Positions 1-9,542 are shown, counted from the stretch's first letter. The stretch is DNA of 64,000 nt from Mucilaginibacter rubeus (GCF_003286415.2 NZ_CP043450.1:5332001-5396000); one strand, 5' to 3'. Numbers and translations: made by a program. Notes: generated from the letters alone by a model not told the origin.

Positions 1-260
1 AGATAACCGGAAATGGAACCGAGCCCTTTGCCTGCGATCCTGTAGCCATCCCTGACATAGCCGCCCAATAATTGGAGAGCGGCAATCTGCTGAAGCAGGT
101 ATTTCTTTTGCGTACTGTTCTGCCGGAACCATTCCGCGAAAGTTTGTGCATGGACGTTTGAGCCCTTGGCTGAAACGATCAGGATCCAAAAAATGTAGAA
201 AAACAGCTTAAAAACAGGTGTACTGCTTTTGCTGGTGTTGTCGTTATTGCGGAATTTCAT
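1..260 (-). CDS. TerB-like conjugative transfer protein, N-terminal part
   Basis: Partial gene running off the left edge; 86 codons are visible from an ATG at 260. The product starts with a basic stretch, a hydrophobic segment at about residues 14-30 and a signal-peptidase-like site after VHAQ, so it is probably exported or periplasmic. It overlaps the 3' end of the upstream tra gene by 17 bp, which implies translational coupling in the same operon. In related Bacteroidota elements the gene after TraI-like proteins encodes a TerB-like protein of about 210 residues; that name is inferred from position and the start of the sequence only. The C-terminal part cannot be seen. Confidence 0.6.
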   Translation of the reverse strand, partial: MKFRNNDNTSKSSTPVFKLFFYIFWILIVSAKGSNVHAQTFAEWFRQNSTQKKYLLQQIAALQLLGGYVRDGYRIAGKGLGSISGY

Positions 261-930
261 AAAGTTTTTTGATAGTTTTTATTTCACCTGTTTCCTTGCC
301 CCGCTGCTGGCTGAGTAATATATTCTGTTCGTTGAAGCGATGCAGGTCATCATAGTTTTCATCGAGCCGGTCACCCGCTTTATTGATGAGTACGAGACGC
401 TGCTCATCGGTCATTTGGGTCTTAAACCCGTTAATGACCATCATGATCTGATCCAGGTTCCTGAGACTGGCATCCAGCATCCCGGCATACACCTCTTCCA
501 TATAGCTTAATTCTGCCGGGCTGAACCGGCCATCCCGGTTGACCACCGCCCAGGCTTGCCGGTACTCCCTGACCATCGCCAGTTGCTTTGCGGTCATATC
601 CTTGATCCGCTGATAATAAGTGATCACAGATTTGATCCGCCACAGCTCATCATAATAGTTGCTGTAAAGCTGCCGCTGTTGATCGGTCCATCTGGTAATT
701 TCGTCGAGCCTGAGTTTGGAAAGCTGGTTCTCCAGAACCTTCTGCGCATTTTGCAGCCAGATCGTTTGGTTTTGCATGCGCTGAACTTTGAGATCGATCG
801 CTTTAATTACTTTCGTAGCTGCAGCTTTGATGACGTCTGTAATGACGAACTGTGCCCTGGCATTTTCCGCAGATACCGATACCAGCACAAAAGCAAGACT
901 GATCGGTAGTGTAACCTTAAAAATTTTCAT
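244..930 (-). CDS. TraI-like conjugal transfer protein
   Basis: 228 residues with an N-terminal signal peptide (hydrophobic core about residues 8-20, cleavage probably after ARAQ). The rest is helical and rich in Gln, Arg and Lys, with long amphipathic stretches (about residues 40-75 and 85-130) expected of a periplasmic or membrane-associated transfer factor. The pattern matches the TraI-type proteins found between TraG and TraJ in Bacteroidota conjugative transposons. It lies 52 bp after the lipoprotein gene and overlaps the next tra gene. The exact role in the mating apparatus is not known to me; the assignment rests on sequence recognition plus position. Confidence 0.7.
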   Translation of the reverse strand: MKIFKVTLPISLAFVLVSVSAENARAQFVITDVIKAAATKVIKAIDLKVQRMQNQTIWLQNAQKVLENQLSKLRLDEITRWTDQQRQLYSNYYDELWRIKSVITYYQRIKDMTAKQLAMVREYRQAWAVVNRDGRFSPAELSYMEEVYAGMLDASLRNLDQIMMVINGFKTQMTDEQRLVLINKAGDRLDENYDDLHRFNEQNILLSQQRGKETGEIKTIKKLYEIPQ

Positions 931-982
931 AATCCTCCCTTCTCCCGGGATTTCCGGGCAGTACTATCGTTTGAATAGGATA

Positions 983-1366
983 TCAGTTTTTTACTTTTTG
1001 ATATGGCGTAGTTCTTAACAGGATGCCTTGATGATCGGGTGAAATCCTGATTTGCCTGCCGTATTGGCCCTCTGTCAGGACCTGATGATTCGCATCCCAA
1101 TTGCCAACCCATTTACTTTGCTCATATTGCCGAGGCAACATTCTGCCATTTTTGATTGAGTTGAATCCGGTATGTCTCTCAATCAGAAATGTCATACTTT
1201 CAGAATTCAACTCGGATATGATAAGTGTATCTGAGGCAACGCTAAACTCGCTTCTACCATCATTTACATAAACGCCGGAGAGGTTTTGTTCTTTATTGCT
1301 TTTGCAGGTCGCAAAAATCATCAGACCACAGAAAAGCACGAATAAATTGATTTTAAATGATTTCAT
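983..1366 (-). CDS. Small lipoprotein of the tra operon, unknown function
   Basis: 127 residues. A lipobox (MIFATC, Cys at about residue 21) follows a hydrophobic signal segment, so the mature protein should be lipid-anchored. The remainder looks like one small beta-rich domain with no recognised catalytic motif. It sits between traG (11 bp upstream) and the TraI-like gene on the same strand, so it is probably co-transcribed and could be an accessory of the transfer channel or a surface or entry-exclusion factor; that is inference from position. No family name can be given with confidence. Confidence 0.7.
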   Translation of the reverse strand: MKSFKINLFVLFCGLMIFATCKSNKEQNLSGVYVNDGRSEFSVASDTLIISELNSESMTFLIERHTGFNSIKNGRMLPRQYEQSKWVGNWDANHQVLTEGQYGRQIRISPDHQGILLRTTPYQKVKN

Positions 1367-1377
1367 AAGACTTGCGA

Positions 1378-3834
1378 TTACTGAGAATGATTTTGTTTTT
1401 GTTCTTTAACCATTGCGGTGATTCCCTGCTCCATACCGCCATGGAGCGAAGCCAGTTCCTGGATCTTCACCCGTTCGGTACCTTCTGTAGTGTAAGCGAA
1501 ATATTCCTCGGAACAGAGTTCGTTTTTGACCACTTTCATCACCCGGCCGCCGAGGTCGATATAAATGTCCCGGTTTTCCTTGCTGACTGATAAGACCTGC
1601 GCTTTCCCCTTATCCGACATCCCCAAAGTAGCCTGCAGTTTATCGAACTTGTTCAGGTAGCTGCGCATATCCATCAGGATCTTGATCGCTGCATTGTTGA
1701 TGATCGCATCCTTCACGATGGGTGAACTGATCAGGTCGTCCAATTCCTGGGTGACCACATTCGGAACGCCGTTGAACTTCCGGATAGTCTTGAAAGCGTA
1801 TTGGATGAAACCGGCCATCCCTGAATTGGCGATAGCCTTCCAGGCCTCGTCGATCGTCAGCACCTTACGGATGCCTTTCAGTTTCCGCATTTTCGAAATG
1901 AACATCTCCATGATGATCAGTGTCACCACGGGGAACAGGATCGGGTGGTCCTTGATATTATCCAGCTCGATAACCACGAATCGCTGCTCCAACAGATCGA
2001 TGTTATCGGTCGCATTCAGCAGGTAATCGAATTCCCCGCCGGCGTAAAATGGTTGAAGTACGTAAAGAAAGCTGTCCAGGTCGAAATCTTTGTCTTTGAC
2101 TTTATGAGCTTTCAATACCTTGGCATAGGTTCCATACAGATAATCATAGAAAGTATTGAAAGATGGAAATATATCGCGGTGTTTTTTTAGATGATCATAA
2201 TAACCCTGTAAAGCATTGGATAGGGCTACATATTCGCTCCGGATAAAACTTTCGTTCTCCTGTTTCCATAAAGTCACCAGCAAGGCCTTCAGGCTTTCCT
2301 TTTTCTCCGTGTCCAGCGTTTGTCCTTCAGGGATATAGAAGGGGTTGAACCGGATAGGGTTTGCTTCTTCATAGGTGAAATAATAACCGCCGACCAGTTC
2401 ACAAAGGCCCTTGTAACTGCCCCCGATATCGACCGTTACGCAATGCGCGCCCTGGTCATACAACGTTCGCAGGATATGGTTGACCGTCATGCTCTTTCCG
2501 CCGCCTGATGTGCCGCAAACCAGCATGCCCATGTTCGAAGTAATACCTTTCTTTCTCGGCGCATCGAACAGATCGATGTACACCGGTCTGCCGGACAGGC
2601 GGTCACAGAACCGGATCCCCTGGGATGGCGGATCACTCCGGTAATTGCTTTCCAGGTTCAGGAAGCAGGTACCCTGTTCCAGAAAAGTATCGAAGGTATC
2701 ATTCAGCGGAAAGTCCGCCGCGTTACCCGGGATACCGGCCCACCAGATCTGCGCTGCGCCGTCCGATTCCAGTTTGGCGCTCGCTCCGAGTTGCGCCATA
2801 GCGGAGCCTACCTGATTCTTGATCTCCTGCAGTTGCTCCGGCTGGTCGCTCCAGACCATGACATTGAAATGTGCTTTGACCGGCAGTCTTTGCTGGCTGA
2901 TCGCCTCATTAAGGAAATCATTGGTCGCATCCATGCTGATCGTGTTTTCCCGGCTGTAGGCGGACAACGACTGCAGCCGCAGCTTCTTCGCCTCCAATTG
3001 CTTGAGCACTTTGGGCGTATCCTCGATGAAGAGGAACTGGTTGTAGATATGGTTGCAGTCGAGCAGAAGGTTAAGCTGGCTGGCAAACCCTACCGGGAAC
3101 TTCGTCTGGTCGGTGCTGTACTTTTCATAAGTGATCCTGCTGCCGCACATGGAGGGCATATCTTCAGCATCCCCCAGCGTATAGATACGCACATGATCAT
3201 CTCCGATCCGGATGCCGTCATTCAGGTGTACATCCTTCAGCACGGGCCGTTCCCCGCCGTCCAGCAAAAAGCAATATTGTTCCAGCAATCCGGCCTGTTC
3301 CATCGTACCGGCCAGTTCATCATCTTGGATCCGGCGAAGCGATAATAAACCGCAATCGCTGAGGATCCGCGCAAACTGCCCGGCTTTCTCCTCGAACTCC
3401 AGTAATTCCCTGTCGTCGGTAACCTGGCGCGGAACAAGGTGCTTCCGGAACAATCCGGAAAATGCGCTGCTGGCCTGCTTTCGGTCACCGGCTTTTTTGG
3501 TCAGCATCAGGTAACAGTCATGGTCGAGATAGGGCCGGCCCCGGAAGTGCCTGTCAGCGGCCCGGTTCAGAAAGCTGCTTTCCGCCAGGCCGTTACCCTG
3601 ATACTGTTGCCTGATGAACCGGTCCTGTTTGTGAATGATACTTTGCTTCGGTAATACCTTAACGGCACGTATCCAGGCCTGGTGATAGGCTTCGTACTCG
3701 TTATCCGCTAACGTAAATATTTCGGGCAGCATCAGTTGATAGGCTATGGTGATGTCGCCCTGCGCGGAAACAAGGCAGTCATGTTCCACTTTATAAACCG
3801 GGAATATGCGCGCTGCATGTTGAAATGTCGCCAT
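1378..3834 (-). CDS. traG: TraG-family conjugation ATPase (VirB4-like)
   Basis: 818 residues, the usual length for Bacteroidota TraG. The N-terminal ~400 residues are the TraG N domain. The C-terminal AAA+ part has a Walker A loop at residues 441-449 (GTSGGGKSM) and a Walker B strand at about 657-663 (KVLTIDE). It should power assembly of the type IV secretion channel at the inner membrane, as VirB4 does. It is 3 bp downstream of traF and followed by the lipoprotein gene, inside a tight minus-strand operon. The start ATG at 3834 fits the operon spacing. No truncation is seen. Confidence 0.93.
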   Translation of the reverse strand: MATFQHAARIFPVYKVEHDCLVSAQGDITIAYQLMLPEIFTLADNEYEAYHQAWIRAVKVLPKQSIIHKQDRFIRQQYQGNGLAESSFLNRAADRHFRGRPYLDHDCYLMLTKKAGDRKQASSAFSGLFRKHLVPRQVTDDRELLEFEEKAGQFARILSDCGLLSLRRIQDDELAGTMEQAGLLEQYCFLLDGGERPVLKDVHLNDGIRIGDDHVRIYTLGDAEDMPSMCGSRITYEKYSTDQTKFPVGFASQLNLLLDCNHIYNQFLFIEDTPKVLKQLEAKKLRLQSLSAYSRENTISMDATNDFLNEAISQQRLPVKAHFNVMVWSDQPEQLQEIKNQVGSAMAQLGASAKLESDGAAQIWWAGIPGNAADFPLNDTFDTFLEQGTCFLNLESNYRSDPPSQGIRFCDRLSGRPVYIDLFDAPRKKGITSNMGMLVCGTSGGGKSMTVNHILRTLYDQGAHCVTVDIGGSYKGLCELVGGYYFTYEEANPIRFNPFYIPEGQTLDTEKKESLKALLVTLWKQENESFIRSEYVALSNALQGYYDHLKKHRDIFPSFNTFYDYLYGTYAKVLKAHKVKDKDFDLDSFLYVLQPFYAGGEFDYLLNATDNIDLLEQRFVVIELDNIKDHPILFPVVTLIIMEMFISKMRKLKGIRKVLTIDEAWKAIANSGMAGFIQYAFKTIRKFNGVPNVVTQELDDLISSPIVKDAIINNAAIKILMDMRSYLNKFDKLQATLGMSDKGKAQVLSVSKENRDIYIDLGGRVMKVVKNELCSEEYFAYTTEGTERVKIQELASLHGGMEQGITAMVKEQKQNHSQ

Positions 3835-3837
3835 GGC

Positions 3838-4152
3838 TTATCGTTTTAAGTGAAGGAATAATTTGCGGGAACTGAACTTCAGGTAGCCGGGAATATAGCG
3901 TTTCGCCGTCTTTTTCATCAGGCCATGCTCTCCGTACCGGTTACTGAGCTGGAAAACCTGGTAAAACAACCCTCCGCCGGCGGCGGCAAGTACCAGGATG
4001 CAGAGATAGACCGGAACGCCCGTAATGTAAAGGATCGCGAACAGGACCAGCAGGGTCACCAGTCCGCCTCCGAGGTAGCCGATATACTGGGCCTTGAGCC
4101 CTTTAAATTCAATGGACCTGTTAATGCCTTTATTGATTTGATAGATCGCCAT
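3838..4152 (-). CDS. traF: TraF conjugation membrane protein (DUF4133)
   Basis: 104 residues with two membrane segments in a hairpin (about residues 26-45 and 48-68), then a basic C-terminus. Short N-terminal motifs such as INKGI and LKAQYI are characteristic of the DUF4133/TraF family of Bacteroidota conjugative elements, equivalent in position to VirB3. It lies between traE (21 bp upstream) and traG (3 bp downstream), so the order E-F-G is the classical one. It probably works as a membrane component of the mating channel with TraG. Confidence 0.88.
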   Translation of the reverse strand: MAIYQINKGINRSIEFKGLKAQYIGYLGGGLVTLLVLFAILYITGVPVYLCILVLAAAGGGLFYQVFQLSNRYGEHGLMKKTAKRYIPGYLKFSSRKLFLHLKR

Positions 4153-4173
4153 GTTGCTGCTCTCCTTTCCTGT

Positions 4174-4518
4174 TTAAATCCCAAAAAATGATTTGAGCAC
4201 AGTGGCTACGACCACCAGGAAAATACAGCTGCCAAACCAGGCGGAAGCCATCTTGCCGGTATCATGTTCGCCGTCGTTCCATTTTTTATAGACCTTGATC
4301 GCACCCACCAGTCCGCTAACCGCCCCGATCGCATACATCAGGTTGGTGCCCGTATCGAAATAGCCTTTAACCTGGTTGGTCGCTTCGGAAATACCCGCGT
4401 TACCATCCGCCGCCCACAGGTCCTGTATGGAAAGGGCGATAACGGAAATCACCAGGAACGCGATCTTAACAATGGCAGTGATCCTGCCTTTCGCATGTTT
4501 TAAAACTGAGATTTTCAT
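4174..4518 (-). CDS. traE: TraE conjugation membrane protein (DUF4134)
   Basis: 114 residues. An N-terminal signal-type hydrophobic segment (about 18-34) is followed by a soluble turn with ATNQVKGYFDTG and two further hydrophobic stretches (about 61-73 and 93-110). This is the DUF4134/TraE pattern, comparable to VirB2-like small membrane subunits. It is followed by traF after 21 bp and preceded by the TraD-like gene after 17 bp, so it is co-transcribed. Role in the mating pore is known for the family only by analogy. Confidence 0.87.
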   Translation of the reverse strand: MKISVLKHAKGRITAIVKIAFLVISVIALSIQDLWAADGNAGISEATNQVKGYFDTGTNLMYAIGAVSGLVGAIKVYKKWNDGEHDTGKMASAWFGSCIFLVVVATVLKSFFGI

Positions 4519-4535
4519 ATGGATATGTTTAAGGG

Positions 4536-5123
4536 TTAATGATTCGTCCAGTAACTTTCCAGTTCCCCGGCGCTGAGCTCGAAGGGGAATTGGCCTTCAC
4601 TTTCTTCCAGCAGCGTTTTGGTCACCTGCTGACGATAAGGGGATTCGCCGAGTTCCGGGTATTTTTTCACCAGGATCCTGAACAGCATTTCGAAATTTTC
4701 TTTGCTTTCTCCGGATTCGTTGATCACCCGGATCAGCGTTCTGCACTCGGACATCATCCCGGAGAACGATGCGGCCACTTCTGCGCTGGCCCCTGCCCTA
4801 GCGGCAGTTAAGGTGTTGTCACCCCCATCTTCGTCCGGATTATCAGACGGTCCGAACTGAAGTTCTTCTTCTTCCGCTGCTTCCCGGAGGTTTCGGGCAG
4901 ATCCCATCACCGTATAAGCCGGCTCGGGGACAAACCCGGTTTTAGCCGGATCGGTCACTGCCTGGCGACCGGAAAGCCGGTACAGGAATGCAAGGATTTC
5001 CTTTTTGTAAAAGAAAGCCGCCACATAAGCGTAGTAAAGGCTGAGCAGGATCGCCATACCGGAGATGAATGCTGGCCAGGAGATTTGATTGAGCATATCG
5101 GGGTAGATTTTCCGGGGCTCCAT
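4536..5123 (-). CDS. Membrane-anchored tra operon protein (TraD-position), unknown function
   Basis: 195 residues. One N-terminal membrane segment (about residues 19-40) is followed by an acidic low-complexity linker (EEEELQFGPSDNPDEDGGD) and a helical C-terminal domain. It is the first gene of the visible tra operon, directly before traE, a place where Bacteroidota elements often have a TraD-like or unnamed membrane protein. No clear ribosome-binding site precedes the ATG at 5123; an internal ATG at about 5093 (starting MLNQISW) would keep the membrane segment and is an alternative start. Function unknown. Confidence 0.65.
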   Translation of the reverse strand: MEPRKIYPDMLNQISWPAFISGMAILLSLYYAYVAAFFYKKEILAFLYRLSGRQAVTDPAKTGFVPEPAYTVMGSARNLREAAEEEELQFGPSDNPDEDGGDNTLTAARAGASAEVAASFSGMMSECRTLIRVINESGESKENFEMLFRILVKKYPELGESPYRQQVTKTLLEESEGQFPFELSAGELESYWTNH

Positions 5124-5207
5124 TGCCGCCGGGTACGGTACAAAATTGGCCAGCCTGCTCCACGGATTGCTCCGAGGTCATCCGACTCGGAGTATGACTT
5201 TTTTCAT

Positions 5208-5241
5208 TTTTTTTGCAAAAAAAAGCGGCTAATGCCGCTTT
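5208..5241 (-). terminator. Rho-independent terminator after rteC
   Basis: On the minus strand an 8-bp stem (AAAGCGGC / GCCGCTTT) with the loop ATTA is followed by a run of T residues. It lies just past the stop of the RteC gene at 5247 and so separates rteC transcription from the tra operon. Confidence 0.8.
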
Positions 5242-5246
5242 AGTAT

Positions 5247-6083
5247 TCAGTATTTGAGTTTCTTCTGTAGCCTGGTCATAAAGGCTTCCTTCATTTCGTC
5301 GATGTAGAGCGTCGGGCTGGGCCTGCCGCATAGCCAGTCATAGGTATCATAGAAATTACCCAGGGAAATATTAAAGGCACGTTCAATGAATTTCACTATA
5401 CTTTTCAGGTTCTTCTTGCCAAACGCCTCGGTCGCATGCCAGCTATAGACCAGTTCGATCAGCGCGACCTTGGTTTGCTTCCAGTCGAAATCCGTCAATT
5501 CCTGGTCTGTACCCGAAATGGCCTCTTTCCGGCTCAGCTTGCAAATGGCCTGTTCCAGATGTTCCTGCAGGAGTGCGCTCGCCAGCACCTGGGCCAGCTT
5601 ATTGTCATGACTGGTACTGAACGCCGGATCAAAGTCAATGACACACAGGTCCGGATCGAGTTGAACATCATACTGGCCCCGCATAAAATAATGCTGGTCG
5701 AGGTACGTAGCCTGGGTGCGGACATATTGAAAAAACGACCGGTTGCTCTCGAAAAAATGATTGAGGATATTAATCTCCTGGCTGTAATAATCACTGATCA
5801 CTTTGCTGTCCCCGATTGGTTTACGAAGTTCGATGTTCAAAAGCGACTGGTGAAAGATCAGCTGGCATTTGAACTTGGGTTTGATCTTTTTAAAAAACTG
5901 GATCTCCTCCTCGGCTGAGCCGGGTTCATGCTGTTTGCAAAAATCCTTCAGCTTTCGGAGGCTCCGCAGACATAGATGGACTGATTGTTCAAGCCTTTTG
6001 ACCAAATGGTCTTCTTCCAGCAGTAAGGTGTTCAGGTCTTTATTCAGATCTGCATATAACCGTTCACTAAATTTTAAAATCAT
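5247..6083 (-). CDS. rteC: RteC-family regulator of conjugative element
   Basis: 278 residues, close to the usual RteC length. It is entirely helical and soluble, with features of the RteC domain such as a central DQHYFMRGQYDV segment and a C-terminal LCGRPSPTLYIDEM block. In CTnDOT, RteC activates excision genes after RteA/RteB signalling; here no RteA/B pair is adjacent. It is monocistronic-looking: a terminator follows and 93 bp separate it from the upstream minus-strand gene. Together with the tra genes it marks this segment as part of an integrative conjugative element. Confidence 0.85.
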   Translation of the reverse strand: MILKFSERLYADLNKDLNTLLLEEDHLVKRLEQSVHLCLRSLRKLKDFCKQHEPGSAEEEIQFFKKIKPKFKCQLIFHQSLLNIELRKPIGDSKVISDYYSQEINILNHFFESNRSFFQYVRTQATYLDQHYFMRGQYDVQLDPDLCVIDFDPAFSTSHDNKLAQVLASALLQEHLEQAICKLSRKEAISGTDQELTDFDWKQTKVALIELVYSWHATEAFGKKNLKSIVKFIERAFNISLGNFYDTYDWLCGRPSPTLYIDEMKEAFMTRLQKKLKY

Positions 6084-6176
6084 AATTCACAATGCTAAAA
6101 TGAACAGGTTTGCCACCCGTCAACCGAAACAGGTGAACCTAGCAATTCCTGCGGGTATCAGTTTTTCATAGGCATC

Positions 6177-7304
6177 TTATTTAGGAAAATAAACTTTATG
6201 GACATAGGCGACCATTCGCTGAAGGTAGTCCAGCACGACAGCCGCAGTAAGCTGATCCTTGCTGTAAAAGGCATGGTTGAAACTTTTGATCGAAATCCGC
6301 CCTTGCTTTTTTGAAGTAAAGTGCCGGATGAAAAAACGCATGATCGCTGCCGCGTTTTGCTCCGGGAAGCACCCGTTCTTGTGAAAGACACGGACAAACA
6401 TGGCGAACTGCGGTACGGACAGCACCAGCCGCATTTGCTCATCTGTTCCGGGGTATGCCGCCAGAGGATCGGTTGCGGCATCCGTTACCTGCAGCCGCAA
6501 CCAGGGCAGGATCTGCTCGTCGATCGACGGAAGCTCCCTGATGAAACGGTCGTCGGGGTTCACATGGATATCGAATAACGCGTCGGCTTCCCGCGCAATC
6601 CAGTTTTCCGGTTCGCCGGCCCGGTTTTGGTAGTGGCGCCTGAGCCAGTTGGCGAACCGGTGAGAATTCAGGTTTCGCTTGAATAAGATACGGACGAGTC
6701 GCTCCGTCGTAGCTGCATCACCACGGTTTAGTTCATCAAGGACCAGCGTAAGCAGACCGTCGATCTTCGCCAACCTCCGGTAACTCAGACCGGAGACCTG
6801 TCCGTCTGCCAGGTAGTCCTCCACATCCGCGCACAGCAAACTTAAAAGTTCAGGGGCAGCACCCCGCGTGGCCGAAGCGGCTATTTGATCAAGGTATGCC
6901 GCGATAACCAGCTTTTCCTGCCTCACCGTATAGGCGGAAACGTGATAATCGAGGTCAAAAAAACGATAACAACGCTGCCGCAGGAACTGGAGTAGCTGCT
7001 CCAGTTCCGCAAGGATCTCCTGGATGAACAAAGATTTGCCGGCTGCCGGCAGTGCAGGGTTTGCCCGGTCAACCCGGTCGGAAAGCTGCGTAATACCGGC
7101 CTGGTGAAACAGAACGTACCGGCTGATCACGTGGTCTTTGGCCGCACTGAAAATCCTGGTCGTCCAGTTGTTCATGGCCTTTTCACATAAATTCCTTAAA
7201 CGGAAAAGATCAGGAGGCAGCGTTGGCCCTGCGATCCCGGCGGCATCCTGCAGGGCTAAAAGTATTAAATTCTCGATATCTAATAATTCAGACTTCAGTA
7301 ACAT
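6177..7304 (-). CDS. Unknown helical protein next to rteC
   Basis: 375 residues, soluble and largely alpha-helical; no signal peptide or membrane segment. I do not recognise a family for the N-terminal 300 residues. The last ~60 residues (FTSKKQGRISIKSFNHAFY then QLTAAVVLDYLQRM) resemble the C-terminal DNA-binding-like region seen in some RteC-linked proteins, and it lies directly upstream of rteC on the same strand. A regulatory role in element mobility is therefore a guess from context. ATG at 7304 is chosen because translation begins there with no earlier in-frame ATG. Confidence 0.6.
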   Translation of the reverse strand: MLLKSELLDIENLILLALQDAAGIAGPTLPPDLFRLRNLCEKAMNNWTTRIFSAAKDHVISRYVLFHQAGITQLSDRVDRANPALPAAGKSLFIQEILAELEQLLQFLRQRCYRFFDLDYHVSAYTVRQEKLVIAAYLDQIAASATRGAAPELLSLLCADVEDYLADGQVSGLSYRRLAKIDGLLTLVLDELNRGDAATTERLVRILFKRNLNSHRFANWLRRHYQNRAGEPENWIAREADALFDIHVNPDDRFIRELPSIDEQILPWLRLQVTDAATDPLAAYPGTDEQMRLVLSVPQFAMFVRVFHKNGCFPEQNAAAIMRFFIRHFTSKKQGRISIKSFNHAFYSKDQLTAAVVLDYLQRMVAYVHKVYFPK

Positions 7305-7698
7305 AAAATACTTTAAGCCGCATAATCATATATGCGTTGATAAAAAATCAAAAAACAAGCAGAAAATCGCTTATTATTGAATTATTTATAATTATTCACA
7401 CTTTCAAAACAATATGGCTACTAATCGTAGTTATACTGGTAACTGTTGTATTAGTAGGATCCGTCCCCGTGGGCGGATCAGTCTCGCCAAAATGATTTTT
7501 GGGGAAAGGTGCCTGGTAATCGCATACCGTACTGACCCTTTTGATCAGTCTTTTTGTTCTTTGCGTTTTCATCGGTTTCAGTTTTCAGGCAAAGCTATCC
7601 GAGCGGATGTCCGTGGTTAACTTTATTACGCAACGAGGCATTTGCGCCATGCAGAAAAAGCTTTGCTTTCAAACTATTCAATCAAGCATCGTGAAACA
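7305..7698. other. Intergenic region between divergent genes
   Basis: About 390 bp, AT-rich on the left, holding the promoters of the RteC-side operon (minus) and the LytS kinase (plus). A short plus-strand frame from about 7538 to 7701 encodes a hydrophobic segment and ends in an ATGA overlap with the kinase start, but it has only a TTG start and no family likeness, so it is not called as a gene. Confidence 0.4.
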
Positions 7699-8755
7699 AT
7701 GACGTTAAAAAAGAAATTAATGGTTCATGTATTTATCTGGCTGATTTACATCAGCTACGAACTGGGCTTTGTGGCGATAACGAGTCGTATCCATATCACC
7801 CCCGCACCGCTGCTGATCTACTATGGCCTTAACATATCCCTGTTTTATTTCAATGCGCACGTACTGCTCAGCTTTGCGTTTTTAAAGACACGGAGACGAT
7901 ATTTAAATTCAGCCTGCCTGATCATATTGGAACTGGCGGTATACCTGGCCATCAAATATGTACTGGATAACCTGCTGACGGGCTACTTTACTTTAAGGTC
8001 GGGACACCTGCCTGTATCACATCTCTATATTTATGAAAATCTGTATCGTGGCGCAAGTTTTACAGGTCTGAGCATCGCTTACTTCTCGACCCGTTACTTG
8101 GCCCGGTTCCGCGAAAAAGCCTACCAGGAAGAAACCGGGAGGCTCAGGGCGATTACGCGGAACCTGGAATTGGAAAATCAGATTTTTTCCGTCGAAAACG
8201 CCTACCTCCAGAATCAGATCAGTCCTCACCTGCTGTTCAATTCCCTGAGCTTTATTCATAGTGCCGTATACAAACTTTCTGACGCGGCCGGCAAAGGCAT
8301 CATGCGCCTGGCCGAGCTCATGCGGTATTCACTGGTCAGCGCCAACGGTACCGGAACAATACCGCTGCCCAGGGAAATCGAACAGATGGAAAACCTGATC
8401 GCCCTTTGTGCGATGAGGTTCCCCCGGAGAATTCTTCGTCCGGGTCCATAAGAAAGGCCGCCTGAAAGGCAGGGAGATCATTCCGCTCGCGCTGATCACA
8501 CTGGTAGAAAATATGCTGAAACACGGCGACTTAGGGGACAAGAAACATCCCGCCCGTATCAGCCTTGAGTTGGCAGAAAATCGCCTTATTTTTGAAGCAT
8601 CCAATAAAAAGCGGCAGGTAAGCCTTTATCCCAGCGGCGGGCTAGGGTTGAAAAACATTGAAAAACGGCTGCAGAATCATTATCAGGACCGCTATTCGAT
8701 GCTGATCAGGGACGAGAATGAACATTTTACGATAACCTTAACTATTAGCTTATGA
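7699..8755 (+). pseudogene. LytS/YesM-type sensor histidine kinase, interrupted by a frameshift
   Basis: Start ATG at 7699 (a TTG further upstream is not needed). The N-terminal half has four hydrophobic segments (to about residue 135), then a short coiled linker and the His_kinase box ISPHLLFNSL with the phospho-acceptor His. The frame is lost at a run of five C at 8421-8425; removing one C restores the family sequence (MRF then GEFFVRVHKKGRLKGREIIP) and continues into the ATPase N-box VENMLKHG and G-box GLGLKNIEKRL up to 8755. As written the product stops at 8451, lacking the ATPase. It overlaps the LytTR regulator by ATGA. Either an authentic mutation or a homopolymer read error. Confidence 0.82.
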
Positions 8756-9483
8756 ACCTGACATGCTACATCGTAGACGACGAATCCGGAGCCATTGATC
8801 TGCTGACAGAATATATTGCGCGCATGCCCGGATTGGAACTGACCGGGGCTACCCAGGATCCCATGACCGCGTTGGACCAGCTCACCGGGGAACATGCGCC
8901 TGACATCACGTTTATCGACATCGACATGAGATTGCTTTCGGGGCTTGAACTGGCAGGTATGGTCAATCTCTACACTATGGTCGTTTTCACCACCGCGTTT
9001 CCCCAGTATGCCTTGCAGGCATTTTCGAAAGAAGCGTTTGATTACATACTTAAACCGATAAGTTACGACCGTTTCGCGGACTGTGTTCATCGCGCCAAAC
9101 GCAAGATAGCCAGGCGTTCTAAAGTTTACCCTGCAGGAATTCAGGATTTCTTTAATATCAAAAGTGAGATCAAGGGCAGGATGGTGAGAATTCAAATGGA
9201 TGAGGTAGTCTACATCGAAGGGGCCGGGAATTATATTACGATCCATACCCGTGATACCAAACATATGACCTACCTCACGATTAAAGAGATCATACCTCAT
9301 CTGCCGTCATATTTCGCCAGGATACACCGCTCATTTATCGTTAATATCAATTACATCAGAATAACGGAAAGAGCGCGGGTCAGACTGGAAAATGGCCGGG
9401 TATTGGTCATGGGGAATAATTACAAGGAATCTTTCCTGGAAATGATGGATGCCAGACTGATCAAGACCGGCCGGGCATCCTGA
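8752..9483 (+). CDS. LytTR-family response regulator
   Basis: 243 residues. The receiver domain (about 1-120) has the acidic pair at Asp9/Asp10, the phospho-acceptor Asp56 (TFIDIDMR) and the conserved Lys in YILKPISY. The C-terminal LytTR DNA-binding domain spans about 140-240 (MVRIQMDEVVYIEGAGNY, FARIHRSFIVNI). It overlaps the upstream kinase by 4 bp, the normal arrangement of LytS/LytT pairs in Bacteroidota, so it would be its partner if the kinase were intact. It converges with the LanB gene, 59 bp apart; a link to lanthipeptide control is only suggested by proximity. Confidence 0.9.
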   Translation: MNLTCYIVDDESGAIDLLTEYIARMPGLELTGATQDPMTALDQLTGEHAPDITFIDIDMRLLSGLELAGMVNLYTMVVFTTAFPQYALQAFSKEAFDYILKPISYDRFADCVHRAKRKIARRSKVYPAGIQDFFNIKSEIKGRMVRIQMDEVVYIEGAGNYITIHTRDTKHMTYLTIKEIIPHLPSYFARIHRSFIVNINYIRITERARVRLENGRVLVMGNNYKESFLEMMDARLIKTGRAS

Positions 9484-9542
9484 CCTTTGCTGCGCCTCAG
9501 CTTTTGCTGCGGGGCGATGCGGTGAACAGGTCCTCCTAACAG

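Noticed and set aside
2791-3345. Plus-strand open frame of 184 codons
   Set aside because: Antisense of traG, no motif.
7414-7620. 68-codon plus-strand frame before the LytS kinase
   Set aside because: No family likeness and promoter region; a second hydrophobic frame nearby has only a TTG start.
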